From assembly GCF_011393025.1 (NCBI RefSeq), contig NZ_JAAOEO010000006.1:186001-250000 (forward strand): 64,000 nt of DNA. The letters run 5' to 3'. Numbering within the stretch: position 1 is the stretch's first letter; every line of letters starts with the position of its first letter. This document shows, in pieces, positions 26,949 to 35,915 of the stretch. The notes under the pieces were generated by a model. The model saw only the letters and a list, made by a program, of their open reading frames with translations, made no database searches and had not been told where the DNA came from. Source of the stretch: Neobacillus terrae (GTDB lineage: Bacteria; Bacillota; Bacilli; Bacillales; Cytobacillaceae). The position numbers and the translations under genes were made by a program.

Positions 26949-27849
26949 TGCTTTCACCCCGTATCTTAAAATAGAGCGATTCAAGATCCCTATTTTGAAT
27001 GTGTACATCATGTATCCAGCTTTCCTCCGCTATTTTTTGCAGAAGAGGAGCAATTTCCCCTTTATTTGACAGTTTAAACTCAAAACCTTTTACTCCTAGG
27101 TTTTTAACCTGCAATCCATTCCATAAATCAGATTTGATATTTAGCCCAGTCTCAACTCGCAGCGTTACTTGATTAATATATTTTTCTTCCAATTCCTGCT
27201 TTGTTCCTGATTCCAGAATGCTTCCATTTTCGAGAAACATAAAAGAATGGCATACATCTTCGAGCTGGTGAAGAATATGGGAACATAAGAATATAGTTGT
27301 TCCCTCCTCATGGTTAAGCCTGCTGACATAATCGTAAACTAGCCGGATCCCTTCAGGGTCCAGACCGTTGGTTGGCTCATCAAGGAATAGAATCTGAGGG
27401 CGGTGCAATAACGCCTTAATCATCCCCAGTCGTTTTTTCATTCCTGTACTGTAAAGCCCCACTTTCTTTTTCTGGTGCTCTGCAAGTTCAAATTCTTCTA
27501 ATAACGTCTGTATCCTTTTTTTTTCATATGTACCATAGATCTTAGCGAAAAACTCCAAGTTTTCTGCACCGGACATTTCAAAATACATGCCAGCTCCATC
27601 GGTAAGAATACCGCACATCTTCCTAATTTCATGTCCATTGACTCTAGGGTTCCAACCTCCAATCTCCATAGACCCACCGTCTGCAATAATCACTCCATTT
27701 AGCAAGCGGATAATCGTTGTTTTACCGGCACCGTTTGGTCCCAGTAAACCAACAACTTTTCCTTTATCAACTTTAAAAGATACCTCTTTAAGTACCTTAT
27801 GTGCCCCGAAGTTTTTTGAAACTTTATCTGCTTTTATAAAAGCATTCAT
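26941..27849 (-). CDS. ABC transporter ATP-binding protein
   Basis: 302 residues. Walker A is GPNGAGKTTI, the signature is YSTGMKKRLGMIKA (first residues vary from LSGGQ, as in NatA/CcmA-type exporters), Walker B is ILFLDEPTNGLDPEG, and the H loop is LCSH. The C-terminal 80 residues are a regulatory tail. ATG at 27849 follows a GGAGGAG site. Operon with the permease downstream. Confidence 0.92.
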   Translation of the reverse strand: MNAFIKADKVSKNFGAHKVLKEVSFKVDKGKVVGLLGPNGAGKTTIIRLLNGVIIADGGSMEIGGWNPRVNGHEIRKMCGILTDGAGMYFEMSGAENLEFFAKIYGTYEKKRIQTLLEEFELAEHQKKKVGLYSTGMKKRLGMIKALLHRPQILFLDEPTNGLDPEGIRLVYDYVSRLNHEEGTTIFLCSHILHQLEDVCHSFMFLENGSILESGTKQELEEKYINQVTLRVETGLNIKSDLWNGLQVKNLGVKGFEFKLSNKGEIAPLLQKIAEESWIHDVHIQNRDLESLYFKIRGESNE

Positions 27850-28284
27850 GTATGCTTTCTCCTCCCAAATAGTAGATCTTTTTCTCTTTAATACATTTAA
27901 GACGAGTTAAAAAGGAAAAACGTTCAAAAAAATTTACTTACTAAGAAAAAAGGCGAATCTTACCGATCAGCTTAGAAAACACAGCTTTCGACAGCGTTTT
28001 TATCACCTGCTAAGCAATTGCTATCTTATTGCTAGCACTTTAATATGTTTGAAGTATCAATTTTGTAACTTTTAGCTAAATACCTTTTGATTAATGATGT
28101 TTAATGTCGTTGTATGGTTTAATTCCTGCGCTCTTAATATTTAATTCGCTAGGAGTTAGGTTCCTCTAACAGGGGGAGGATGTTATGAAAATCTTTAATC
28201 TAAAATAGTAACGACTTTGGAGTCTTACCTATTTTTCTCACAGTTTCTTCTAAGTTCTAAGTTCAATGGTCTTTTAGAGAAGAG
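27850..28284. other. Intergenic region, no gene seen
   Basis: About 430 bp. There is a strong ribosome site (GGGGGAGGATG) near 28175 followed by only a seven-codon frame, which could be a leader peptide or a chance match. No riboswitch or repeat is recognised. Confidence 0.5.
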
Positions 28285-28324
28285 AAAAAAACAGCTTTCT
28301 TGTTTAAAGGAAAGCTGTTTTTAT
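28285..28324 (-). terminator. Bidirectional terminator
   Basis: AAACAGCTTTC and GAAAGCTGTTT pair around a 10-nt loop, with A and T runs outside. It ends the formate dehydrogenase operon. Confidence 0.88.
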
Positions 28325-28354
28325 AGGGGGCTTCAAATTAAGATAATCGACTTT

Positions 28355-28492
28355 TTAAAAAATCCAATTTAGTGGATTATATTTTCTCTCTTGTCTGCAG
28401 CTTTCGCATACATGAAGAACCACTTGCTGTATTTCTTCCTGATCTCTGATTTCTTCTTCTTCTTTAAATCCACATACTTCACAAATTCGCAT
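28355..28492 (-). CDS. Small zinc-ribbon protein
   Basis: 45 residues from the ATG at 28492, with AAAGGGTGA upstream. Two CxxC pairs (CEVC near the start, CESC near residue 30) make a zinc ribbon joined by an acidic helix. It starts 12 nt after the HMA-like gene and is the last gene of the formate dehydrogenase operon. Its position suggests a maturation or electron-transfer helper, but no function is known. Confidence 0.7.
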   Translation of the reverse strand: MRICEVCGFKEEEEIRDQEEIQQVVLHVCESCRQERKYNPLNWIF

Positions 28493-28504
28493 GAGAGTCA
28501 CCCT

Positions 28505-28720
28505 TTACTTTTGTTCGGTTATGGTAAAACCTGCATCTATTACTGCCTGGGCAAAATCCTGGGCTGATGCCATTTTCTTATTATATTTGAAAGACGCTTC
28601 TGCACGATCCACGCTTACCTCTGCATCGGATACTCCCCAGACATGATTTAATGCATCCAAAATTTTCTCGGCGTCCTGTTCACTTAGTTTACTATTCACC
28701 TTCAAAACACCGGATTCCAT
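28505..28720 (-). CDS. HMA-like small protein without the metal motif
   Basis: 71 residues with the beta-alpha-beta-beta-alpha-beta pattern of CopZ-type heavy-metal-associated domains (GVLKVNSKLSEQDAEKILDA, then VSDAEVSVDRAEASFKY). The CxxC metal-binding motif is absent. It is the fourth gene of the formate dehydrogenase operon. It may serve as a protein-protein adaptor rather than a metal chaperone. Family call from the overall pattern. Confidence 0.6.
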   Translation of the reverse strand: MESGVLKVNSKLSEQDAEKILDALNHVWGVSDAEVSVDRAEASFKYNKKMASAQDFAQAVIDAGFTITEQK

Positions 28721-28792
28721 GATTTGTCATCCTTTCTTTCAATCTGGATAGGCTGCATCACTGATGAAGGATGCAGCTAAAAAATATTATGA

Positions 28793-29287
28793 TTAATTTT
28801 CTCTTCTGTTCCGCAGAAATACTTCACCCATTCCTTGCATAAAGGACATCATAGTTGTCATTGCAGCTCTGATTTCAGGTGTCCAGAAACGAAGACGCAA
28901 ACGCCATACGCTTTGTTTTTCGCCTTTTTCTCCTGTTCTGGACATTTCCTTCATGCCATGGCTGAGCCCTTCCATAATGGTATTGAGCTGAGCTGGCTGA
29001 ATGGACCCGAGAAATGTGAATGCTCCCATCGCATTTTTTATCACATTATGCATAGTGGGCTGGTTTATTTGCTGCATGGCAATTACTCCTATATCTTCGC
29101 CCTTCTCAATAAATGCATTTGCAGCCTGAAATACCTTTAAGTCATCAAGTCTTTTTACAAGAGTAATTAAATTGAGAACAGCGTCCTTATTATCAGTTAA
29201 AGCCTTCATTATTTCTTCTTGCGCCCGGGCTTGTTCCTCTTCAGGGTTTACCTGGTATCTGCTAATTTGCGTAATTGCCCTCGCCAT
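28793..29287 (-). CDS. DUF1641 protein of the formate dehydrogenase operon
   Basis: 164 residues, overlapping the end of the dehydrogenase gene by 26 nt. It is mostly helical, with the DUF1641 core VIKNAMGAFTFLGSIQPAQL. In B. subtilis the same pairing occurs in yjgC-yjgD and yrhE-yrhD. The protein is thought to be an accessory or electron-transfer subunit of the soluble dehydrogenase. The overlap implies coupled translation. Confidence 0.88.
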   Translation of the reverse strand: MARAITQISRYQVNPEEEQARAQEEIMKALTDNKDAVLNLITLVKRLDDLKVFQAANAFIEKGEDIGVIAMQQINQPTMHNVIKNAMGAFTFLGSIQPAQLNTIMEGLSHGMKEMSRTGEKGEKQSVWRLRLRFWTPEIRAAMTTMMSFMQGMGEVFLRNRREN

Positions 29288-32243
29288 GTTGATCCCCCTT
29301 TATTTCATACATTTGCTCAATCGGTGTAAAGTCCTCACGCTTCCATTTCTCTTCTACTTTTACACTGATTTGCGGTACACGGTTGCCAAACCGGTGGTTA
29401 TGTCTAGGCAATGGCGGTTCTCCTGCAGTTTCGAGAACTTCCATTTTCACTCCCATTTCTTTGTAAGCCGGAGTATGGGTGATGATGTCATGATAACTGC
29501 TAGTTAAACGGTTTACAGCTGCCAGCTCATCACGGGTATTCATAGGCAGATATAATTCATTCCCGCTAACCCGGTCTGTGACCATTACCCGGATTTCAAC
29601 ATGGCCATATGGTGAAGTCAACCTAACCAATGCACCATCCTCCAGGTTTCTTTCTTTGGCTAGCTCCAATGAAACCTCAAGCCATGGATGTGGTACTTTA
29701 TGGGTCAATCCTTCATTACGGTAGGTTAAGTTACCCTCATGGAAGTGTTCCAGCAAACGTCCATTATTCAAATGTAGATCGTACTCCTCTCCCGGATCAA
29801 ATGGCGGTGTCCAATCAACCGGTACAAGTCTTGCTTTTCCATCTGGGAATGGAAATCTTTCCTGGTAAAGAAGCGGTGTATCTTTGCCTTCAGGAGAAAC
29901 CGGCCATACTAGTGATTGCCAGCCTTCAAGGCGGTCATAGCTGACACCTGAGAAGAGTGTTGCCAGACTGGCTGCCTCATCCATAATTTCAGATGGATGC
30001 TTGTAATTCCAATTTGCTCCCATTAAATTGGCAATCTCCTGGAAAATCATCCAATCCGGTTTAGACTCACCCAGTGTTTCAAAAACCTTATAGAAACGCT
30101 GTATGCGGCGTTCCGTATTCACAAACGTACCATCCTTTTCAAGGCTTGGTGCCGCTGGTAAAACAACATCCGCATACCTTGCTGTTCTGCTAAAGAAAAT
30201 GTCCTGAACGACGAAAAAATCTAAACCTTCAAAGCCTGCTTCCACATAGTTGGAGTTTGCATCAACAAGTGCCATTTCTTCTCCGAACAAGTACATGGCC
30301 TTTATTTTGCCTTTATGCATGCCCTCCACCATATGATGATTATCCATTCCTGGTTCTTCAGGAAGAGATACTCCCCATGCTTTTTCATATTTAGCCCTCA
30401 CTTCAGGATCCTGAACAGCCTCATAACCTGGCATCCATGCAGGCATTGTTCCAAAGTCACAAGCACCCTGAACGTTATTATGCCCGCGAAGAGGATAGGC
30501 ACCGGTTCCCTTGCGTCCATAATTTCCTGTTACTAAAAGCAGGTTTGAAATTGCTGTACTGGCATCTGTTGCACCCATATGCTGTGTAATCCCCATTGCC
30601 CAAAGGGCACAAACGGATTTTGCTTCGTGAATCATTGTTGCCAGTTTAATCAATTCTTCTTTTGTTAAGCCTGTTTTTTCTACCGCATATTCAATCGTAT
30701 ACTTTTCTAGTGTCTCTCTAAATTTCTCCAGGCCGGCAACACGGTTCTCCAAAAACTCTTTGTCCTCCCAGCCCTGATCTAAAATATATTTTGCAACAGC
30801 ATTTAACCAGATTAGATCTGTAGAAGGTTTTGGATGGATCAGCATGTTGGCACGTTGCGCCATCTCATTTTCCCTCAAATCAGCTACAATCAGCTTTTGT
30901 CCATGCAGCTTATGGGCCCTCTTAATGCGAGTGGCCAGAACTGGATGCGATTCAGCCGGATTTGCCCCAATTACAATTACTAGATCTGATGCCATAATAT
31001 CTTCATAAGTGCCTGAGTCTCCACCCAGTCCAACAGTTCTCATCAACCCTGCAGTGGCAGGAGACTGACAATACCTTGAACAGTTATCTACGTTATTCGT
31101 TCCCATAAGGGCACGGGCAAACTTTTGGAATAAGTAATTTTCCTCATTAGAACATTTAGACGAAGCGATATATCCAATAGAATCGGGCCCATGTTCTTCT
31201 TTTATTTCAGAAAGCTTCCTAGCGACGAGCCCAAGTGCTTCCTCCCATGTTGCTTCAACAAACTCATCGCCTTTTCTAATTAATGGCTTTGTGAGCCTTT
31301 CTTCACTATTAACAAAATCCCATCCCCACTTCCCCTTAACGCATGTCGAAACGCCATTTGCGGGGGCTTCAGCAGTAGTCTGAATTTTAAGGATTTCTCT
31401 CCCCTTTGTCCATACTTCGAAGGAGCATCCAACACCACAATAAGTACAAACGGTTTTAGTGCGGTTTATAGTTGTTTTCCTCATGGCTGCTTCTACTTCG
31501 GATATAGCAAAAATCTCCATGTATCCTGGTTCTACCTCTTTGGTCAAATCAATCATTGGCCCTAATACCTTTGGCGGAATACCAGTGAGGAATCCTGCAT
31601 TGCCTAGCATCGATTTTTCCATCAATGCGTTACATGGACAAACGCTGACACAATGCCCGCAGGATACACAGGATGATTGATCAATAGGTACATCATTATC
31701 CCAAATAACACGGGGAACTTCGCGGCTCCAATCTATCGTCAAAGTTTCATTTACCTGCAAATCCTGACACGCTTCAACACATCGGCCGCAAAGAATACAC
31801 TGGTCAGGTTCATAACGGTAAAAAGGATGTGAATTATCTGGAGGATAAGGTTTTGCACGGAAAGGGTACTTTTGGTGTTCAACCTCCATTAATTCGACCG
31901 TATTATGAATCGTACAGTTTCCGTTGTTGTTATCACAGACCGTACAGTACAATTCATGGTTTATTAAAATCCTCGACATTGCTTCATCCTGTGCCTCTTT
32001 TACAGTTTCTGACTGAGTGTCCACAGTCATGCCACTTTCCACTCTTGTTGCACATGAACGGACCAGCTCACCATTTACAGAAACATAACAGGTGTCACAT
32101 GTTTGTATAGGTCCCAGGTTTGGGTGTGAACAAATGCCTGGGATAAAAACATCCTGTTCCTTCGCAGCCTCTAGGATGGTCTGCCCTTTCTTGGCGGTAT
32201 ACCCCTTTCCGTTAAACTGAAAGGAGATTTTTTCTTCATTCAT
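29262..32243 (-). CDS. fdhF: Formate dehydrogenase, molybdopterin alpha subunit
   Basis: 993 residues, carrying in order: a plant-type [2Fe-2S] domain (CSHPNLGPIQTCDTC), a CTVCDNNNGNC segment, two ferredoxin clusters (CILCGRCVEAC, CVSCGHCVSVC), the [4Fe-4S] of the catalytic domain (CTYCGVGC), and the molybdopterin domains. The Mo ligand is a plain cysteine (SRYCQSPATAG), not selenocysteine. This NAD-linked type oxidises formate to CO2 in the cytoplasm. Its ATG overlaps the stop of the upstream formate channel gene by 4 nt, and the DUF1641 gene overlaps its end. Confidence 0.95.
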   Translation of the reverse strand: MNEEKISFQFNGKGYTAKKGQTILEAAKEQDVFIPGICSHPNLGPIQTCDTCYVSVNGELVRSCATRVESGMTVDTQSETVKEAQDEAMSRILINHELYCTVCDNNNGNCTIHNTVELMEVEHQKYPFRAKPYPPDNSHPFYRYEPDQCILCGRCVEACQDLQVNETLTIDWSREVPRVIWDNDVPIDQSSCVSCGHCVSVCPCNALMEKSMLGNAGFLTGIPPKVLGPMIDLTKEVEPGYMEIFAISEVEAAMRKTTINRTKTVCTYCGVGCSFEVWTKGREILKIQTTAEAPANGVSTCVKGKWGWDFVNSEERLTKPLIRKGDEFVEATWEEALGLVARKLSEIKEEHGPDSIGYIASSKCSNEENYLFQKFARALMGTNNVDNCSRYCQSPATAGLMRTVGLGGDSGTYEDIMASDLVIVIGANPAESHPVLATRIKRAHKLHGQKLIVADLRENEMAQRANMLIHPKPSTDLIWLNAVAKYILDQGWEDKEFLENRVAGLEKFRETLEKYTIEYAVEKTGLTKEELIKLATMIHEAKSVCALWAMGITQHMGATDASTAISNLLLVTGNYGRKGTGAYPLRGHNNVQGACDFGTMPAWMPGYEAVQDPEVRAKYEKAWGVSLPEEPGMDNHHMVEGMHKGKIKAMYLFGEEMALVDANSNYVEAGFEGLDFFVVQDIFFSRTARYADVVLPAAPSLEKDGTFVNTERRIQRFYKVFETLGESKPDWMIFQEIANLMGANWNYKHPSEIMDEAASLATLFSGVSYDRLEGWQSLVWPVSPEGKDTPLLYQERFPFPDGKARLVPVDWTPPFDPGEEYDLHLNNGRLLEHFHEGNLTYRNEGLTHKVPHPWLEVSLELAKERNLEDGALVRLTSPYGHVEIRVMVTDRVSGNELYLPMNTRDELAAVNRLTSSYHDIITHTPAYKEMGVKMEVLETAGEPPLPRHNHRFGNRVPQISVKVEEKWKREDFTPIEQMYEIKGDQHGEGNYAN

Positions 32244-33055
32244 TTTGACGCCTCCCTTTTTTCCGTATGTTGATTTGAAGGTTCGGAGATGACATCCTTA
32301 TAGGAAAGCCAATAGGCAAAAGCAACAAGGACAGCTCCACCTGCTGCGTTTCCAAGCCACACAGGTATAAAATTGCCTAAATAATCTCCCCAGGTAAAAT
32401 GCCCGGAAAAAATAGCAGCCGGAATAATAAACATGTTGGCAACTACGTGCTGAAATCCTATTGCGACAAATCCCATAATCGGGAACCAAATCCCTAAAAT
32501 CTTACCGCCAATGCTTTCAGCACTGTAAGAAAGCCATACTGCCATGCCTACCAGCCAGTTACACCCAATGGCAGAGAAAAAGCTTTCTGAAAATCCTTCG
32601 TCCAGTTTTGCCTTTGCCATCGCAACAGTTTTTGCCAAATAAGGATCCTGAGTAGTCAGACCGGCAAGCTGTCCAAATACATAAGCTACAAAGATTGCGC
32701 CTATAAAATTGCTTATTGTTATCCAGAACCAATTGTTAATTAGGCGTCCAATTGACACTCTCCCTGCCATTACAGCCATAGGGACAGCCATCATATTTCC
32801 TGTTAAAAGTTCCCCGCCGCCTATGATAATTAAAATAAGTCCTAGCGGGAAAACAGATGCACCTAAAAACGCCCCAAAGGTTCCCCATTCTTTAGGCAGA
32901 TTAGCGGTAACCCGAACATCGAGTAAATATCCGACCGAAATAAAAGCTCCAGCCAGAAACCCAAGGACCAGCATACTTCTCAAAGGAAGAGTCGCTTTTC
33001 TTGTTCCCGCTTCAGCTGCCATCTTCGCAATTTGCTGCGGAGCATGGAAACTCAT
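32240..33055 (-). CDS. Formate/nitrite transporter (FocA family)
   Basis: 271 residues, six membrane segments. It has the FNT signatures FGAFLGASVFPLGLILIII, GGELLTGNMM and GCNWLVGMAVWLS. It is the first gene of the formate dehydrogenase operon, so formate uptake is the likely role. A paralogue lies at 33868-34689. Confidence 0.93.
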   Translation of the reverse strand: MSFHAPQQIAKMAAEAGTRKATLPLRSMLVLGFLAGAFISVGYLLDVRVTANLPKEWGTFGAFLGASVFPLGLILIIIGGGELLTGNMMAVPMAVMAGRVSIGRLINNWFWITISNFIGAIFVAYVFGQLAGLTTQDPYLAKTVAMAKAKLDEGFSESFFSAIGCNWLVGMAVWLSYSAESIGGKILGIWFPIMGFVAIGFQHVVANMFIIPAAIFSGHFTWGDYLGNFIPVWLGNAAGGAVLVAFAYWLSYKDVISEPSNQHTEKREASK

Positions 33056-33147
33056 TCAATTCCCTCCTATCTGGTATAGGAATTAATATTTACTAATTAG
33101 GGGATTTTATTAAAAAGTTAAATAAAATTGTAGGGAAAGAGGGATTA

Positions 33148-33369
33148 ATGATGGAAAAAGAAGAGTTGTACCAGCATGTCTATTCAATGATAATGTCATC
33201 ATCTAAAAAACCAAAGTATATGACAATTTCATCTGTAAAAGTTGCTAATCTGTATGGTACAAAACATGAAGAGGTTGAAAAAGGCTTGCAGCAATTAGTG
33301 GAGGAAGGCCGTTTGGAGAAATCAAGCATGGACAAACCTCCCTATCATGATATTTATTTACTGCCTTAA
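33148..33369 (+). CDS. Small winged-helix-like protein
   Basis: 73 residues. ATG at 33148 (or the next codon) follows GAGGGA. The pattern YMTISSVKVANLYGTKHEEV...GLQQLVEEGRLEKS resembles a winged helix-turn-helix. It is divergent from the formate channel and dehydrogenase operon, with 92 bp between starts, so it might regulate it. Family not recognised. Confidence 0.6.
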   Translation: MMEKEELYQHVYSMIMSSSKKPKYMTISSVKVANLYGTKHEEVEKGLQQLVEEGRLEKSSMDKPPYHDIYLLP

Positions 33370-33427
33370 GCATTAGAAAAACTTGGCATTCGCCAAGTCA
33401 TTTAGGCGAAGGCCCTATTTTTACTTA

Positions 33428-33610
33428 TCACGCTCAAAACGGCACATCCTCGAAAAAGCTATGCTTTTTCTTCGTGCGAGGCAAAGCTGACGTGGCTTTC
33501 CTTGTCCTTTGCCTTTCGCCTGACTAGGACTTCCTCGGAAAAGCTGGTGCTTTCCTTCGTGCGATGACATTGCTGCAGCCTTCCTTGTCCTGTCCGTCGT
33601 GCGTTTAGAA
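33428..33610. repeat. Dispersed repeat, family A (two units)
   Basis: Two related units with CATCCTCGAAAAAGCT and ACTTCCTCGGAAAAGCT, each followed by CTTCGTGCGA and TCCTTGTCCT. The gap 33370-33867 holds only this and the terminator at 33637. Related stretches lie at 52690-52940 and 54030-54230. Confidence 0.7.
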
Positions 33611-33636
33611 TTTGTGGATATAAATTCTGATTTGCT

Positions 33637-33670
33637 AAAAAAACCGGAAAGCATCGCTATCCGGTTTTTT
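33637..33670 (-). terminator. Bidirectional terminator
   Basis: AAAAAACCGGA and TCCGGTTTTTT form an 11-bp stem. It probably ends the gene at 33148 on the plus strand. Confidence 0.85.
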
Positions 33671-33867
33671 GTTAAGTTATGATTTAGTTTCCTAAAGGTC
33701 TTCCCGAAAGGATAAAGGGTTATTGATGGGGGAAGGACTTGCCCAAACATTCTTTGTAGAGGAAAAAAGGTATCGAAAAGATAATATTATTATCCAAAAG
33801 GTCTACTAATATGAAAAACGGTCACCATAGACTTCATCAGTGGCCGCAAGGATACTTTTTTGAAATG

Positions 33868-34689
33868 TTATCTCGCTTTCCGTTTGGGCATCATTTGGTA
33901 TTCTTCTGATGCTTGCGGGGCCAGGTAGGATTTATAGGAAGACCAATAAATCAATCCTACAAATAAGCTTCCTCCAACAGCATTCCCAAGGAATACTGGA
34001 ACAAAGTTCGCCAGATATTCCAGCCAGCTAAAGTGTCCGGCAAATATGGCTGCCGGAATGACAAACATATTTGCAACAACGTGCTGAAAACCAATAGCAA
34101 CGAACCCCATAATTGGAAACCAAATGGCAAGGATTTTCCCACCCATATCTTCAGCACCATAAGAAAGCCATACTGCGAGACCTACGAGCCAGTTACATCC
34201 TATTCCAGAGAAAAAGCTTTCCCAGAATCCTTCATCTAGCTTAGCTTGGGCCATACTAAGTGTCTTGTCCAAAAAAGGGCCGTCAGAGGAAAGTCCTGCA
34301 AGGTGCCCAAAAACATAAGCAACAAATAATGCACCTATAAAATTACTGATTGTGATCCAAAACCAATTGTTTAGAAGCCTGCTAAGTTTTACTTTTTTTG
34401 ATAAACATGCAATGGATACGGCCATCATATTACCGGTAAGTAACTCCCCGCCTGCTATAACAATGAGAATTAGTCCCAATGGAAAGACAGATGCGCCTAA
34501 AAATGCGCCAAAAGTTCCCCATTCCTTTGGAAGATTAGCTGTTACCCGGATATCGAGTAAATAACCTAGTGCAATAAAAGCTCCCCCCAGAAAACCAAGC
34601 AGCAGCATGCTTCTTAACGGAAGTGCGGCCTTAGTAATACCTGCTTCCACTGCCACTTGGGCTATTTGCTGTGGTTTTTTTACCGCCAT
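33868..34689 (-). CDS. Formate/nitrite transporter (FocA family), second copy
   Basis: 273 residues, closely similar to the protein at 32240-33055 over its whole length (same GNMMA, GCNWLVG and GFQHVVANMF motifs). It stands alone with its own ribosome site (GGAGGAA) rather than in the dehydrogenase operon. The pair looks like a local duplication, possibly one importer and one with different regulation or a nitrite preference. Confidence 0.92.
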   Translation of the reverse strand: MAVKKPQQIAQVAVEAGITKAALPLRSMLLLGFLGGAFIALGYLLDIRVTANLPKEWGTFGAFLGASVFPLGLILIVIAGGELLTGNMMAVSIACLSKKVKLSRLLNNWFWITISNFIGALFVAYVFGHLAGLSSDGPFLDKTLSMAQAKLDEGFWESFFSGIGCNWLVGLAVWLSYGAEDMGGKILAIWFPIMGFVAIGFQHVVANMFVIPAAIFAGHFSWLEYLANFVPVFLGNAVGGSLFVGLIYWSSYKSYLAPQASEEYQMMPKRKAR

Positions 34690-34811
34690 GTCTGTTCCTC
34701 CTTCTGTCTTGATATTTTGATTGAGACACGTTTTAAGTACTCATTGTTTTAATTCCCCTCTAAAGGAAATTACAAACGAAAATATTATCAAAATGAACCT
34801 ATGCTGTCCCA

Positions 34812-34842
34812 TAAAAAGCAGCCTCCTAAACAGAAGGCTGCA
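34812..34842 (-). terminator. Terminator of the NUDIX gene
   Basis: GCAGCCT and AGGCTGC pair around a 10-nt loop, followed on the minus strand by TTTTTAT. Confidence 0.85.
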
Positions 34843-34845
34843 GAA

Positions 34846-35463
34846 CTAATTACTTATTACCTTAATGAAATGATATAAAACACGGGCAGTCAGTCCCCAA
34901 ATAACCCTGCCGTCATATTGATAAAAAATCTCATCCATTTTGCGCGCCTGCCAGTTATAATTTTCTCCCCCAGCAATTAAATGGAACGGAAAGCCGTCCT
35001 GCGGCTTTACTTCAAAATTGACATGATAAATATCAGGCTTGTTTTCAAGGAAATAGGTAAGCGGAACAGTAAAAATCTCTTCTACTTCGGAAGGATTAGG
35101 ATTTAGGTTCTCTGCATCTGAAAGGATACCAACATAAGGATAAATAATCATACCAAATGGGGATACCATGTAATCCAGTGGAAAGACGCTTTTTACCTCG
35201 CTTTTTTTAATTCTTAGCTCTTCTGACGTTTCCCGAATGGCAGAAAATTCTTCATCTTTGTCCTCGGGATCCATTTTACCTCCCGGAAAACAAATTTCAC
35301 CCGGCTGCCTTCTGAGCTGATGTGACCTTACTTCAAAAAGAACATGGATACCGTCTTCTTTTTCCAACAGGGGGAGAAGAACAGAATACTTTTTGAAATT
35401 TTCACTTCCAAGTATAGCTGGAGTCCGATTTTGTAATTTTTCCAGAACATCAATTAAATTCAC
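34846..35463 (-). CDS. NUDIX hydrolase, CoA pyrophosphatase-like
   Basis: 205 residues from GTG at 35463, which follows AGGAGGAG; the upstream extension is inside a repeat and is rejected. The NUDIX box runs GGKMDPEDKDEEFSAIRETS and on to EEL, preceded by RRQPGEICFPGG, the UPF0035 signature of CoA pyrophosphatases (B. subtilis YeaB type). It cleaves CoA or related dinucleotides into phosphopantetheine and 3',5'-ADP, a housecleaning role. Monocistronic. Confidence 0.88.
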   Translation of the reverse strand: MNLIDVLEKLQNRTPAILGSENFKKYSVLLPLLEKEDGIHVLFEVRSHQLRRQPGEICFPGGKMDPEDKDEEFSAIRETSEELRIKKSEVKSVFPLDYMVSPFGMIIYPYVGILSDAENLNPNPSEVEEIFTVPLTYFLENKPDIYHVNFEVKPQDGFPFHLIAGGENYNWQARKMDEIFYQYDGRVIWGLTARVLYHFIKVISN

Positions 35464-35534
35464 TATTTCTCTCCTCCTGCCCATTTTCGGCATTATTTTT
35501 AAATGACTTTGTAAACTTTTACTATTGATTTGAA

Positions 35535-35720
35535 AAAGAAGGGAATCCGCTCCCATTCCGCGGACGTACTGTCAAGCCTCCTCGCTCGATACTCACTGTG
35601 GATTCTTGCCGGCCCGTTTTTCCGCAGGACACCGAACTAGCATGTAGGGAAGCTGCACAGCTCCAAGGTAATCGGAAGGTATTTCGAGGTGTGCCGAAGA
35701 TTCCTTTTACAATCTACCTC
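35535..35720. repeat. Dispersed repeat, family C
   Basis: Contains TCAAGCCTCCTCGCTC, CCCGTTTTTCCGCAGGACA and GGTATTTCGAGGTGTG, matching the blocks at 21230-21425 in the same order. No gene is visible up to 35915. Confidence 0.65.
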
Positions 35721-35915
35721 TTTATTTTGCAAAAAAAGAGAACCAATTACAAAAGATTAAGCTCTTTCCATTTAAATTGTTGGGAAATGGTCTTTTAGGT
35801 CTTGTTTTGAGAGCTTTTGTCACTCGGCAGGAAAAGAGGCTTCCCTTTGATGAATTATTTAAGGAGAACATTTCCGAACACCATATCCTATTATAATTCA
35901 GAAAGGGCTGTTCAT

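Noticed and set aside
29262..32243. Formate dehydrogenase as a selenoprotein
   Set aside because: The Mo-ligand position is encoded as cysteine (SRYCQ), and the frame has no TGA.
33421..33750. A 109-codon frame on the minus strand
   Set aside because: It lies within a dispersed repeat and encodes repeat-derived low-complexity sequence.
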